Position numbers and translations under genes: made by a program
Shown here: positions 30,863 through 36,171 of the stretch, piece by piece
How positions within the stretch are numbered: the stretch's first letter is position 1
How the letters are laid out: the number at the start of each line of letters is the position of its first letter
Origin: a virus
Length of the DNA stretch: 36,618 bases
Reading direction: 5' to 3' (one strand)
IMG/VR virus record: IMGVR_UViG_3300042691_017939
Coordinates: 1-36,618 of that record
The notes under the pieces: generated by a model
The model's input: only the letters and a program-made list of their open reading frames with translations
Databases searched by the model: none
What the model was told of the DNA's origin: nothing

Positions 30863-31066
30863 GGGCCTGCCATGGTTTCGACAGGGTGAGATAATAGAGA
30901 CGGCAACACGGTAGGCGATGACCGTTAATCAAGCAAAACTCGTAAATGCAAACGCAAATACATTCAAGTTTTTCGAAGTTCCAGCTTCTGTAGCTAACGC
31001 TGCAAACGCTGAGCGTTTCGAAATCGCTGCCTAAGAAACAGCACTTGCGAGGTAGTTATACCTTGT
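30863..31066 (+). ncRNA. ssrA: tmRNA coding piece (5' part of a circularly permuted ssrA)
   Basis: It starts GGGCCTGCCATGGTTTCGACAGGG, the tmRNA 5' consensus, and includes a hairpin ACGGT/ACCGT (PK1 region). The tag frame opens at GCA 30948, encodes 28 residues beginning ANAN and ending ERFEIAA, and stops at TAA 31032-31034 inside a small stem (GCTG/CAGC). No T-arm or acceptor strand follows, only a GGTA/TACC hairpin and a terminator; the missing 3' part is the piece ending at 30388. The 3' end is estimated. Confidence 0.85.
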
Positions 31067-31080
31067 CACCAAAAATAGCA

Positions 31081-31107
31081 GAAAGGCCCTTCGGGGCCTT
31101 TCTTTTT
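31081..31107 (+). terminator. Intrinsic terminator after the tmRNA coding piece
   Basis: GAAAGGCCC, TTCG loop, GGGCCTTTC and a T5 tract. It also abuts the end of the minus-strand lipoprotein gene and can serve both directions. Confidence 0.9.
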
Positions 31108-31582
31108 ATCTTGGATATAATAACACGTCATCCTCGGTGCCAATAACTGGCGGAATTCGACCTTGTACTAAATCAACAATCATACCGTTGTTAGACTTTT
31201 GAGCTTCTAGTGAGTTATTGCTGTTGGTAATAGAAATCTCAGCATTTTTCTGGATGCTGTAGAACTGTGTCAAGCTAGGCACTAATAACGAAGCCCATGG
31301 TAATAGTTTATCAGCAGTGGATCTAGGCTGTAACATTTGAACATCACGAGATACAACATTGCCGCCGGCCATTGCTATGCCCATTGCCGCCACTGCGCTT
31401 GCGCCAGCATCGCCTTTGAGAGCGATCGTTTCTAGTGCTTTGTATTTTGCGGTTTCTGCTTCTGCTCGTGCAATAGCAATGTTTTCTTGAGCTTGAGCAT
31501 AGCGTTGATAATCGCTAGTACTGGCAGCACAGCCAGTTAGTAATAAGACGCCGATGGCGCTTGCGAGAATAGATTTTCTCAT
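31106..31582 (-). CDS. Outer-membrane-type lipoprotein of unknown function
   Basis: A 158-residue protein with a lipoprotein signal (lipobox LLTGC, C18) followed by an Ala-rich helix (YAQAQENIAIARAEAETAKYKAL) and a hydrophobic glycine-rich stretch. No enzymatic motif is seen. In phages such lipoproteins can act in lysis (o-spanin) or block superinfection, but this one is long for a spanin. AAGGAAA precedes the start. Its terminator is shared with the tmRNA. Confidence 0.65.
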   Translation of the reverse strand: MRKSILASAIGVLLLTGCAASTSDYQRYAQAQENIAIARAEAETAKYKALETIALKGDAGASAVAAMGIAMAGGNVVSRDVQMLQPRSTADKLLPWASLLVPSLTQFYSIQKNAEISITNSNNSLEAQKSNNGMIVDLVQGRIPPVIGTEDDVLLYPR

Positions 31583-31862
31583 AGTAGTTTCCTTATAAAT
31601 GATTTTATTTGGAAACTACTTAGATCAACTTACTCCCAATATAATATTGGCATATAAGGCTTAACAGCGAAAGAATTGCTTTAAGAAGTCTCAAATATAT
31701 TTATATTGAATAGACTTAACTTAAAAATTAACCAAATGGATTACTTCAAAATCTATTTGTTTTTTGGAGTCAAAATATTTGACCACCTTAGTAGAAGTAC
31801 TATATACTAGCACAATGTAGCTTGATGGCCAAGCTATTGTAAACAATTTAAAGGAAACTATA
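31583..31862. other. Divergent control region between lipoprotein and porin genes
   Basis: A 280-nt gap. It contains an inverted repeat CCAATAT-A-ATATTGG (31636-31650), a minus-strand TATAAATA (31698-31705) that could serve the lipoprotein gene, and a plus-strand promoter for the porin gene (TTGACC 31779-31784, 18-nt spacer, TATACT 31803-31808). Confidence 0.5.
31779..31808 (+). promoter_or_regulatory. Promoter of the porin gene
   Basis: TTGACC (31779-31784), 18-nt spacer, TATACT (31803-31808). The leader of about 50 nt ends in AAAGGAAA before ATG 31863. Confidence 0.6.
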
Positions 31863-32588
31863 ATGAAAAAGCTATTTTTAGCATTAATGATGTTGGGCGG
31901 CATTTCTGTCGCACAAGCACAGATGACAGGCAATTTGGGCTTGACCTCGGACTACAGATTCCGTGGTGTAAGTCAAACCCAAAATGCTCCAGCAGTACAA
32001 GGTGGCATCGACTACTCTCATTCAAGCGGTTTATACGTTGGTAACTGGAACAGTTCAGTTTCAAGCCAAATGTACTCAAATGGTTCGGGTGTTGAATCAG
32101 ATTTGTATGCAGGTTTCAAGAAAGACATTTATAAAGGTCTTACGCTTGATGTAGGCTCGTACAATTACTTTTATCCACGTGCTACTAACAACACATCAAC
32201 AAACTTTGACACAAACGAATTGTTTGCTGGCCTAGGTTATGGTCCAGTAACAGTTAAGTACAGCCAATCACTAAGCAACTACTTTGGCACTGCTAATAGT
32301 AAAAATAGTCAGTACTTCCAAGCTGACTTTGCTCAACCATTGATTTACATTAGTAAGAATTTGAGTTTGCTAGCACACGTTGGTCGTACAGAAGTTAATA
32401 ACAACTCAAATTTAAACTATACCGACTACAACGTTGGTTTAGGTTACAATTTAAAAGGTTGGGATTTGGCTGCTAAGTATTACACTAACAGTGGCACTAC
32501 TTCTGTATTCCAAACAGCTAACACCATTAATGGTCAAAGATTGTATAAGGATACGGTAGTTGTTTCAGCAACAAAAACATTTAACTAA
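31863..32588 (+). CDS. TorF-family (Gcw_chp) putative outer-membrane porin
   Basis: A 241-residue beta-barrel protein with a signal peptide (cleaved at VAQA/QM). The entry GNLGLTSDYRFRGVSQTQNAPAVQGGIDYSHSSGLYVGNW is the hallmark of the Gcw_chp/TorF family of proteobacterial outer-membrane proteins. Amphipathic strands continue to a terminal TKTFN with the C-terminal aromatic typical of BAM substrates. A phage copy could change nutrient uptake or replace a host receptor. It has its own promoter and terminator. Confidence 0.85.
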   Translation: MKKLFLALMMLGGISVAQAQMTGNLGLTSDYRFRGVSQTQNAPAVQGGIDYSHSSGLYVGNWNSSVSSQMYSNGSGVESDLYAGFKKDIYKGLTLDVGSYNYFYPRATNNTSTNFDTNELFAGLGYGPVTVKYSQSLSNYFGTANSKNSQYFQADFAQPLIYISKNLSLLAHVGRTEVNNNSNLNYTDYNVGLGYNLKGWDLAAKYYTNSGTTSVFQTANTINGQRLYKDTVVVSATKTFN

Positions 32589-32604
32589 TTTAGTTAAATT
32601 ATTC

Positions 32605-32634
32605 AAAGGGCCTTGACGGGCCCTTTCTTTTTCT
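32605..32634 (+). terminator. Intrinsic terminator of the porin gene
   Basis: AAAGGGCC (32605-32612), loop, GGCCCTTT (32619-32626), then CTTTTTCT. Confidence 0.9.
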
Positions 32635-32661
32635 GTATAATCAGATTTTTAAGGAACTTTT

Positions 32662-32886
32662 ATGAGTATGGATCAAGCGGCAGTTTGGTTGGGTGGCAGT
32701 ATTTTAACAGCCCTTGGATTTGTTGTTCTTATTATTGCTATTGTAGTAGTTAATAATATTATTCACAAATTTTGGAAACCTGTACGTATTTTTACGTCAG
32801 ACAGTTGGAATTTAAATCCTCCAATCCGATATGCTACTCCTGAAGAATTAGAAAAAATTGAACCTGCAATAGAAAAGAAAAAATAA
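32662..32886 (+). CDS. Small single-TM protein
   Basis: A 74-residue protein with one N-terminal membrane helix (LTALGFVVLIIAIVVVNNII) and a polar C-terminal tail with YATPEELEKIEPAIEKKK. It is not recognised. AAGGAAC precedes the start. It sits alone between the porin terminator and the ahpC promoter. Confidence 0.5.
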   Translation: MSMDQAAVWLGGSILTALGFVVLIIAIVVVNNIIHKFWKPVRIFTSDSWNLNPPIRYATPEELEKIEPAIEKKK

Positions 32887-32892
32887 TTATTA

Positions 32893-32933
32893 ATTTTTTC
32901 AATAAGCATAATAGAAATAATTATTGAAAAAAT
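32893..32933 (+). terminator. AT-rich inverted repeat (terminator or operator)
   Basis: ATTTTTTCAATAA (32893-32905) and TTATTGAAAAAAT (32921-32933) form a perfect 13-bp stem with a 15-nt loop, just before the ahpC promoter. Confidence 0.5.
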
Positions 32934-32945
32934 CTATTAAATAGG

Positions 32946-32974
32946 TTGATTTTCAAGTTAAATACTATTACAAT
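32946..32974 (+). promoter_or_regulatory. Promoter of ahpC-ahpD
   Basis: TTGATT (32946-32951), 17-nt spacer, TACAAT (32969-32974). AAGGAG precedes ATG 33031. Confidence 0.65.
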
Positions 32975-33030
32975 AACATATCAGTACAAACACTGAGTTA
33001 TTAGTTTTCGAACACACACAAGGAGATATT

Positions 33031-33570
33031 ATGAAAACAGTTGGACATAAATTAGAAAAATTCGCAGTAACAGGCGTTAAGCCAGGACAGCCAGAAGATG
33101 CGTTCTTTGAAATCACAGACGAGTCATTCGCTGGCAAGTGGAAAGTAATTGTTTACTATCCAAAGGACTTTACATTCGTTTGCCCTACAGAAATTGTAGC
33201 ATACGATAAATTAGCAGGTGACTTTGCAGACCGTGACGCAGTATTGCTAACAGGTTCAACAGATAATGAGTTCTGTAAAGTTAGCTGGCAAAATGCTCAC
33301 GCCGATTTGAAGAAAATTACTCACACACAATTTGCTGACACACAGCGTGGTGAGTTGAGTTTGATTGAACAGTTAGGAGTATTTTATGCTCCAGCAGGTG
33401 CGGCATTACGTGCTACATTTATTGTTGATCCAGAAAATGTTATCCAACACGTTACAGTTAATAACTTGAACGTGGGTCGTAGCCCAGAAGAAACACTTCG
33501 TGTATTGGATGCGTTACAAACTGGCGAACTATGTGCATGTAACCGTACAGTTGGCGGAGAGACTCTATAA
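33031..33570 (+). CDS. ahpC: Alkyl hydroperoxide reductase AhpC (2-Cys peroxiredoxin)
   Basis: A 179-residue peroxiredoxin that reduces H2O2 and organic peroxides. The peroxidatic C51 lies in YPKDFTFVCPTE. C-terminal cysteines C168 and C170 (ELCACN) supply the resolving function. The partner AhpD starts on the last base of the stop codon (TAATG), which implies coupled expression. No AhpF is present; AhpD is the expected reductant, as in mycobacteria and many proteobacteria. Confidence 0.94.
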   Translation: MKTVGHKLEKFAVTGVKPGQPEDAFFEITDESFAGKWKVIVYYPKDFTFVCPTEIVAYDKLAGDFADRDAVLLTGSTDNEFCKVSWQNAHADLKKITHTQFADTQRGELSLIEQLGVFYAPAGAALRATFIVDPENVIQHVTVNNLNVGRSPEETLRVLDALQTGELCACNRTVGGETL

Positions 33571-34076
33571 TGGCATTCATCGACGCTATCAAAGAAGCGT
33601 TGCCAGACTACGCTAAGGACACCAAGTTAAATCTTGATGCTGTTCTTTTGCGTAGTACTTTAGATGCAGATGTGGCTATGGGGTGTGCTGTGGCCGCACT
33701 CGCCGCAACTGGCAACGGAAAGGTACTGGCTGTATTACTAGCTGATGCTCCTGTTCACGCAGACTCAGCAATGACAGCTGCAAGTATTATGGCGCAGAAC
33801 AATGTATGGTACCCATATGTTGAAATGGCTGATGATCCTGCACTAAAAGGATTGCCAGCCCAGTTACGCATGAATGCAATCGCAAGTCATGGTGGAACTA
33901 CCAAGGCAAACTTTGAAGCATTCAGTCTTGCCGCAAGCATTGTTGGTAAGTGTCACTTCTGTGTTAAGGCACATTACGAAACATTGAAGACAGAAGGCTA
34001 CACTGTAGAGAACTTACGTGACATTGGACGTATTGCCAGCGTAATGAACTCAGTAGCCAAGGTATTGAATAGTTAA
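33570..34076 (+). CDS. ahpD: Alkylhydroperoxidase AhpD
   Basis: A 168-residue all-helical AhpD. The redox site is CHFC (C128, C131) followed by H135 in the E-x11-C-x2-C-x3-H arrangement of the family. It accepts electrons (through lipoamide systems in mycobacteria) and reduces AhpC. It is coupled to ahpC by TAATG. Confidence 0.92.
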   Translation: MAFIDAIKEALPDYAKDTKLNLDAVLLRSTLDADVAMGCAVAALAATGNGKVLAVLLADAPVHADSAMTAASIMAQNNVWYPYVEMADDPALKGLPAQLRMNAIASHGGTTKANFEAFSLAASIVGKCHFCVKAHYETLKTEGYTVENLRDIGRIASVMNSVAKVLNS

Positions 34077-34193
34077 AAGCACGATACGTCTTTAATGATT
34101 TTCACTATGTACTTTAGGTGGTTTTCCTGTTAATATGTTTATAAGTACTAATGCAACACCAGTACTTAATTTTGTTAACAAAGGAGAACTACT
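34077..34193. promoter_or_regulatory. Leader region upstream of pqqA
   Basis: A 117-nt gap with an inverted repeat AAGTACT (about 34143-34149) / AGTACTT (34161-34167) and an AAAGGAG ribosome site. No consensus promoter was found. Confidence 0.35.
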
Positions 34194-34265
34194 ATGTGGA
34201 CTAAACCAGAAGCAACAGAAATGCGTTATGGATTCGAAATCACAATGTACGTGATGAATCGTTAA
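34194..34265 (+). CDS. pqqA: PqqA, precursor peptide of pyrroloquinoline quinone
   Basis: A 23-codon gene with a strong AAAGGAG site. The peptide begins MWTKPEATEMRYGFEITMY and ends VMNR. It matches the PqqA form MWTKP....(R)..GFE(V/I)TMY..NR. The Glu and Tyr of E-I-T-M-Y are the two residues cross-linked to make PQQ, the cofactor of methanol and glucose dehydrogenases. No pqqB-E is nearby, so host enzymes must process it. Its own strong hairpin terminator follows. This suggests a PQQ-using, perhaps methylotrophic, host. Confidence 0.85.
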   Translation: MWTKPEATEMRYGFEITMYVMNR

Positions 34266-34274
34266 GAACTAAGG

Positions 34275-34309
34275 TGTGGCGAAAATATCATTTATTTTCG
34301 CCACATTTC
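34275..34309 (+). terminator. 13-bp hairpin after pqqA
   Basis: TGTGGCGAAAATA (34275-34287), loop TCATT, TATTTTCGCCACA (34293-34305), then TTTC. A perfect stem, likely terminator and 3' stabiliser of the pqqA message. Confidence 0.75.
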
Positions 34310-34319
34310 AATATATGTC

Positions 34320-34348
34320 TTGACACAAAGACTAAATAAACGTATAAT
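34320..34348 (+). promoter_or_regulatory. Consensus sigma70 promoter upstream of the tRNA array (1)
   Basis: TTGACA (34320-34325), exact 17-nt spacer, TATAAT (34343-34348). Confidence 0.85.
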
Positions 34349-34380
34349 AGAAACAAGTTAGCAAACAATGTGTCAGACGC

Positions 34381-34398
34381 TGTTGTAAAAATACAACA
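34381..34398 (+). repeat. Small hairpin between the two promoters
   Basis: TGTTGTA and TACAACA, 7-bp stem with AAAA loop. It could be a weak terminator or protein site. Confidence 0.35.
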
Positions 34399-34418
34399 AA
34401 AGAAGATTTCAAAAGTTG

Positions 34419-34447
34419 TTGACAAGGGTGTTGAAAGACACTATAAT
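34419..34447 (+). promoter_or_regulatory. Consensus sigma70 promoter upstream of the tRNA array (2)
   Basis: TTGACA (34419-34424), exact 17-nt spacer, TATAAT (34442-34447). It doubles the input into the downstream small-ORF/tRNA unit. Confidence 0.87.
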
Positions 34448-34505
34448 TAACACAAGACACTAGCATTCCGCTAGTAAATTTTAAGAAAGTAAAAAGAGAA
34501 ACAAA

Positions 34506-34655
34506 ATGCAATCTAACTTTAGACATCATCAGTTTAATACGATGCCCAAACAGGTAGGCGTTATAGCCTCTTATTGGTCAGCGATTAATTGCGGAAGTCT
34601 ATCATCTTTAGATCGCACACCAGAGATTCAAAGGGTCCGGAGGACTGTCGTGTAA
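34506..34655 (+). CDS. Small ORF (49 aa) downstream of the tandem promoters
   Basis: Starts MQSNFRHHQFNTMPKQVG and has no recognised motif. The ribosome site is weak (AGAG). The position right after two consensus promoters and before a terminator is that of a highly transcribed early phage gene, but it may also be untranslated leader. Confidence 0.4.
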   Translation: MQSNFRHHQFNTMPKQVGVIASYWSAINCGSLSSLDRTPEIQRVRRTVV

Positions 34656-34695
34656 CACACAAGTTAACACAACAAACTTCAAGGACCCTAGGATT

Positions 34696-34720
34696 AAAAA
34701 CCCTGGGGTTTTTTGTTTTT
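34696..34720 (+). terminator. Intrinsic terminator
   Basis: AAAAACC (34696-34702), CTGG loop, GGTTTTT (34707-34713), then GTTTTT. Confidence 0.7.
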
Positions 34721-34733
34721 CGCAAGGAGAACA

Positions 34734-34889
34734 ATGATTGTAAGAGATCAAACTGAAAAGCAAAAAGAGTGGACAAGCCAATACACTTTGTCTGAACAGG
34801 ATTTTAGGAAACTAATTCTTGAGAAAATGGAGAGAAATGGTTTAAAAGCTCGAATAGCAGAAGAGCGTAAAGTCAAAGAAGTTGACTAA
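34734..34889 (+). CDS. Small charged protein (51 aa)
   Basis: An ORF with a strong AAGGAG site, starting MIVRDQTEKQKEWTSQYTL. The product is a charged helix (DFRKLILEKMERNGLKARIAEERK). It is typical of small early phage proteins, with unknown function. It is the last protein gene before the tRNA array. Confidence 0.6.
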   Translation: MIVRDQTEKQKEWTSQYTLSEQDFRKLILEKMERNGLKARIAEERKVKEVD

Positions 34890-34999
34890 CGCAAAGTGTG
34901 AAGTATACCGGAAACGAGGTCCGGGCCCTGCACTTAAAACATGGGGCAAACGGGCGGACTAGTGGATGGCTTATCCTTTTGTGGATAAAAAAATACTAG
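34890..34999 (+). other. Non-coding start of the array with several stems
   Basis: No gene. AAGTG/CACTT with inner CCGG/CCGG (about 34893-34935), and TTATCC/GGATAA (34971-34988) bounded by two ACTAGT hexamers (34958-34963 and 34995-35000). No complete tRNA could be folded here. Confidence 0.35.
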
Positions 35000-35072
35000 T
35001 TATTAAAGCAAATTGGTACCTACTGACTCTGAATCAGAACAGGACGCATAGCGTAACAGTTTGTTTTAATAA
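35000..35072 (+). tRNA. Degenerate tRNA-like element with CUG (Gln) anticodon arm
   Basis: Exactly 73 nt closed by TTATTAAA (35000-35007) and TTTAATAA (35065-35072). An anticodon arm CTGA-CTCTGAA-TCAG (35023-35037) reads CUG. A GGTA stretch recalls a D-loop. No T-arm of the TTCGA type, no discriminator and no CCA are present, so it is probably a decayed tRNA or tRNA mimic. Confidence 0.4.
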
Positions 35073-35073
35073 G

Positions 35074-35091
35074 CACTTTCTAAAGAGAGTG
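35074..35091 (+). repeat. Hairpin
   Basis: CACTTTC, loop TAAA, GAGAGTG; a 7-bp stem between the degenerate element and the Tyr-like tRNA. Confidence 0.4.
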
Positions 35092-35101
35092 TTAACAAAT
35101 T

Positions 35102-35188
35102 GGAGGATGTTCCCTATTGCCGGCTGTAACCCGGTAGGCATAACAAGTAGGGTGGCGCCAAGTGGTTCGATTCCATCATCCTCCACCA
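35102..35188 (+). tRNA. tRNA-Tyr(GUA)-like, unusual fold
   Basis: 87 nt with acceptor GGAGGAT/ATCCTCC, encoded ACCA and T-arm GTGG-TTCGATT-CCAT. The anticodon arm GCCGG-CTGTAAC-CCGGT reads GUA. The length fits class II tRNA-Tyr, but the D arm is almost missing (about 10 nt between acceptor and anticodon arm). CCCTA instead pairs with TAGGG in the long variable region. Confidence 0.6.
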
Positions 35189-35194
35189 AATTAT

Positions 35195-35271
35195 GTGGGT
35201 GTGCCGCTGAACGGTTAGGCTCCGGATTGCAAATCCGTTTTATGCAGGTTCGATTCCTGTCACCCACTCCA
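35195..35271 (+). tRNA. tRNA-Cys(GCA)
   Basis: Acceptor GTGGGTG/CACCCAC, anticodon arm CCGGA-TTGCAAA-TCCGT, T-arm loop TTCGATT, discriminator T, encoded CCA. A complete cloverleaf. Confidence 0.9.
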
Positions 35272-35276
35272 AATAT

Positions 35277-35350
35277 TCCCGGATAGTTAAATGGTATAAC
35301 AATCGGCTGATAACCGGTCATTACAAGTTCGATTCTTGTTCTGGGAACCA
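35277..35350 (+). tRNA. tRNA-Ile(GAU)
   Basis: Acceptor TCCCGGA/TCTGGGA, anticodon arm ATCGG-CTGATAA-CCGGT, T-arm ACAAG/CTTGT, encoded CCA. Confidence 0.9.
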
Positions 35351-35355
35351 AGTTT

Positions 35356-35418
35356 AGGATAGCAACAGCAAATAAAAACTTACTTTCAATTGGTGAAAAA
35401 AGATGCTATCCTGTTTTT
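35356..35418 (+). ncRNA. Array element 1 (AACAGCAAA/CCTGTTTT family)
   Basis: AGGATAGCA (35356-35364) pairs with TGCTATCCT (35404-35412); the 5' strand is followed by ACAGCAAA and the 3' strand by GTTTT. The interior can form a weak anticodon-like arm ACTTA-CTTTCAA-TTGGT reading UUC (Glu) with one U-U mismatch, or instead TTTCA/TGAAA. No D or T arm and no CCA. Paralogues at 35583, 36253 and 36402. Confidence 0.6.
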
Positions 35419-35421
35419 TAC

Positions 35422-35497
35422 ATCGCGGTGGACTTCTGGGTTAGGTCATCAGGCTTTCAACTTGACTAGGCGGGTTCGATTCCCGTCCGCGATACCA
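35422..35497 (+). tRNA. tRNA-Glu(UUC)
   Basis: Acceptor ATCGCGG/CCGCGAT, anticodon arm TCAGG-CTTTCAA-CTTGA, T-arm GCGGG-TTCGATT-CCCGT, A73, encoded CCA. Confidence 0.88.
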
Positions 35498-35501
35498 ATA
35501 T

Positions 35502-35577
35502 GCCGGTGTAGTCCTCTGGGTAGGGCACTTGATTGTCTATCAAACTTAGGCGGGTTCGATTCCCGTCGCCGGCGCCA
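35502..35577 (+). tRNA. tRNA-Asp(GUC)
   Basis: Acceptor GCCGGTG/CGCCGGC, anticodon loop TTGTCTA, T-arm GCGGG/CCCGT, discriminator G (as in tRNA-Asp), encoded CCA. Confidence 0.9.
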
Positions 35578-35582
35578 GTTTT

Positions 35583-35716
35583 AGGATACTAACAGCAAAC
35601 AAACTTCGCCTTCTAAGCGAGAGGTTACAGGTTCGAATCCTGTTTTACGATCAAGCCTAAAAAGCAGTCGTGAATAGCACAATTGGTAGTGCGCTATAAA
35701 ATGTATCCTGTTTTTT
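35583..35716 (+). ncRNA. Array element 2, enclosing the permuted tRNA-Arg
   Basis: The family stem here is AGGATAC (35583-35589) with GTATCCT (35703-35709), followed by TAACAGCAAA on the 5' side and GTTTT on the 3' side. Stem bases differ from elements 1, 3 and 4 in a compensated way. The interior holds both parts of a tRNA-Arg in inverted order. Confidence 0.65.
35605..35693 (+). tRNA. Circularly permuted tRNA-Arg(UCU)
   Basis: The 3' part comes first: anticodon arm TTCGC-CTTCTAA-GCGAG (35605-35621), T-arm ACAGG-TTCGAAT-CCTGT (35627-35643), acceptor strand TTTACGA (35644-35650). After a short spacer comes the 5' part: acceptor strand TCGTGAA (35668-35674), TA, D-arm GCAC-AATTGGTA-GTGC (35677-35692) and G26. 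The acceptor strands pair over 7 bp with one G-U. Joining 35693 to 35604/35605 rebuilds a normal tRNA. CCA is not encoded, unlike in the other tRNAs here. Confidence 0.8.
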
Positions 35717-35720
35717 CTGT

Positions 35721-35794
35721 TCCCGGATTGTGTAATGGTAGCACAACAGACTTTGACTCTGTTAGCCTAGGTTCGATCCCTAGTCCGGGTGCCA
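35721..35794 (+). tRNA. tRNA-Gln(UUG)
   Basis: Acceptor TCCCGGA/TCCGGGT with an open first pair typical of tRNA-Gln, anticodon arm ACAGA-CTTTGAC-TCTGT, T-arm CTAGG/CCTAG, discriminator G, encoded CCA. Confidence 0.88.
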
Positions 35795-35799
35795 AATTT

Positions 35800-35874
35800 A
35801 TCGCCATCGTATAATGAATAATACACTACGCTACGAACGTGGGAATAGAGGTTTGATTCCTTTTGGCGGTACCA
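35800..35874 (+). tRNA. tRNA-Arg(ACG)
   Basis: Acceptor ATCGCCA/TGGCGGT, anticodon arm CTACG-CTACGAA-CGTGG, T-loop TTTGATT, A73, encoded CCA. A34 would need conversion to inosine by host TadA. Confidence 0.85.
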
Positions 35875-35882
35875 AAATTTAT

Positions 35883-35960
35883 TGTCCGAGAGCAAGCATG
35901 GTGTAGGCGCTTCGCTGTTAACGAAGAATGAGCTAGGTTCGATCCCTAGTCGGACAGCCA
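35883..35960 (+). tRNA. tRNA-Asn(GUU)
   Basis: Acceptor TGTCCGA/TCGGACA, anticodon arm CTTCG-CTGTTAA-CGAAG, T-arm CTAGG/CCTAG, discriminator G, encoded CCA. Its last base touches the next RNA. Confidence 0.9.
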
Positions 35961-36088
35961 TTATAGAAATACACTTTCAATCTGAATTGACAGATACAAA
36001 CAACCAAGGGGATCCGCTGGGTTCATTCCAGGTACATCCTGAATTGACAGGAACAAGGTTGTAAGGGGAGCCAAGTGTGTTTCTATAA
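35961..36088 (+). ncRNA. Novel structured RNA with 16-bp closing stem
   Basis: TTATAGAAATACACTT (35961-35976) pairs with AAGTGTGTTTCTATAA (36073-36088) over 16 bp including one wobble. Inside are two hairpins with the same AATTGA loop: TCTG/CAGA (35981-35994) and CCTG/CAGG (36038-36051), whose outer pairs differ but both pair. Helix ACAACC/GGTTGT (36000-36005, 36057-36062) and CTGG-GTTCATT-CCAG (36017-36031) are also inside. It is flush with tRNA-Asn and 1 nt from tRNA-Ala. No match to a known class is apparent; a Y-RNA-like molecule is one possibility. Confidence 0.7.
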
Positions 36089-36089
36089 T

Positions 36090-36164
36090 GGGGGAAGTAG
36101 TGGGCTACGGTATGGGCTTGCACCCTGTATGACTACAAGAGTTCGATTCTCTGGTCCTCCACCA
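36090..36164 (+). tRNA. tRNA-Ala(UGC)
   Basis: Acceptor GGGGGAA/GTCCTCC with the alanine G3-U70 pair, anticodon arm ATGGG-CTTGCAC-CCTGT, T-loop TTCGATT, A73, encoded CCA. The seventh acceptor pair is a mismatch and the D arm is short. Confidence 0.78.
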
Positions 36165-36171
36165 ATTTTAT

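Noticed and set aside
30863-31107. Ordinary one-piece tmRNA ending before the terminator
   Set aside because: After the tag stop there is no T-arm, no acceptor strand complementary to GGGCCTG and no pseudoknot region. The matching 3' half is upstream.
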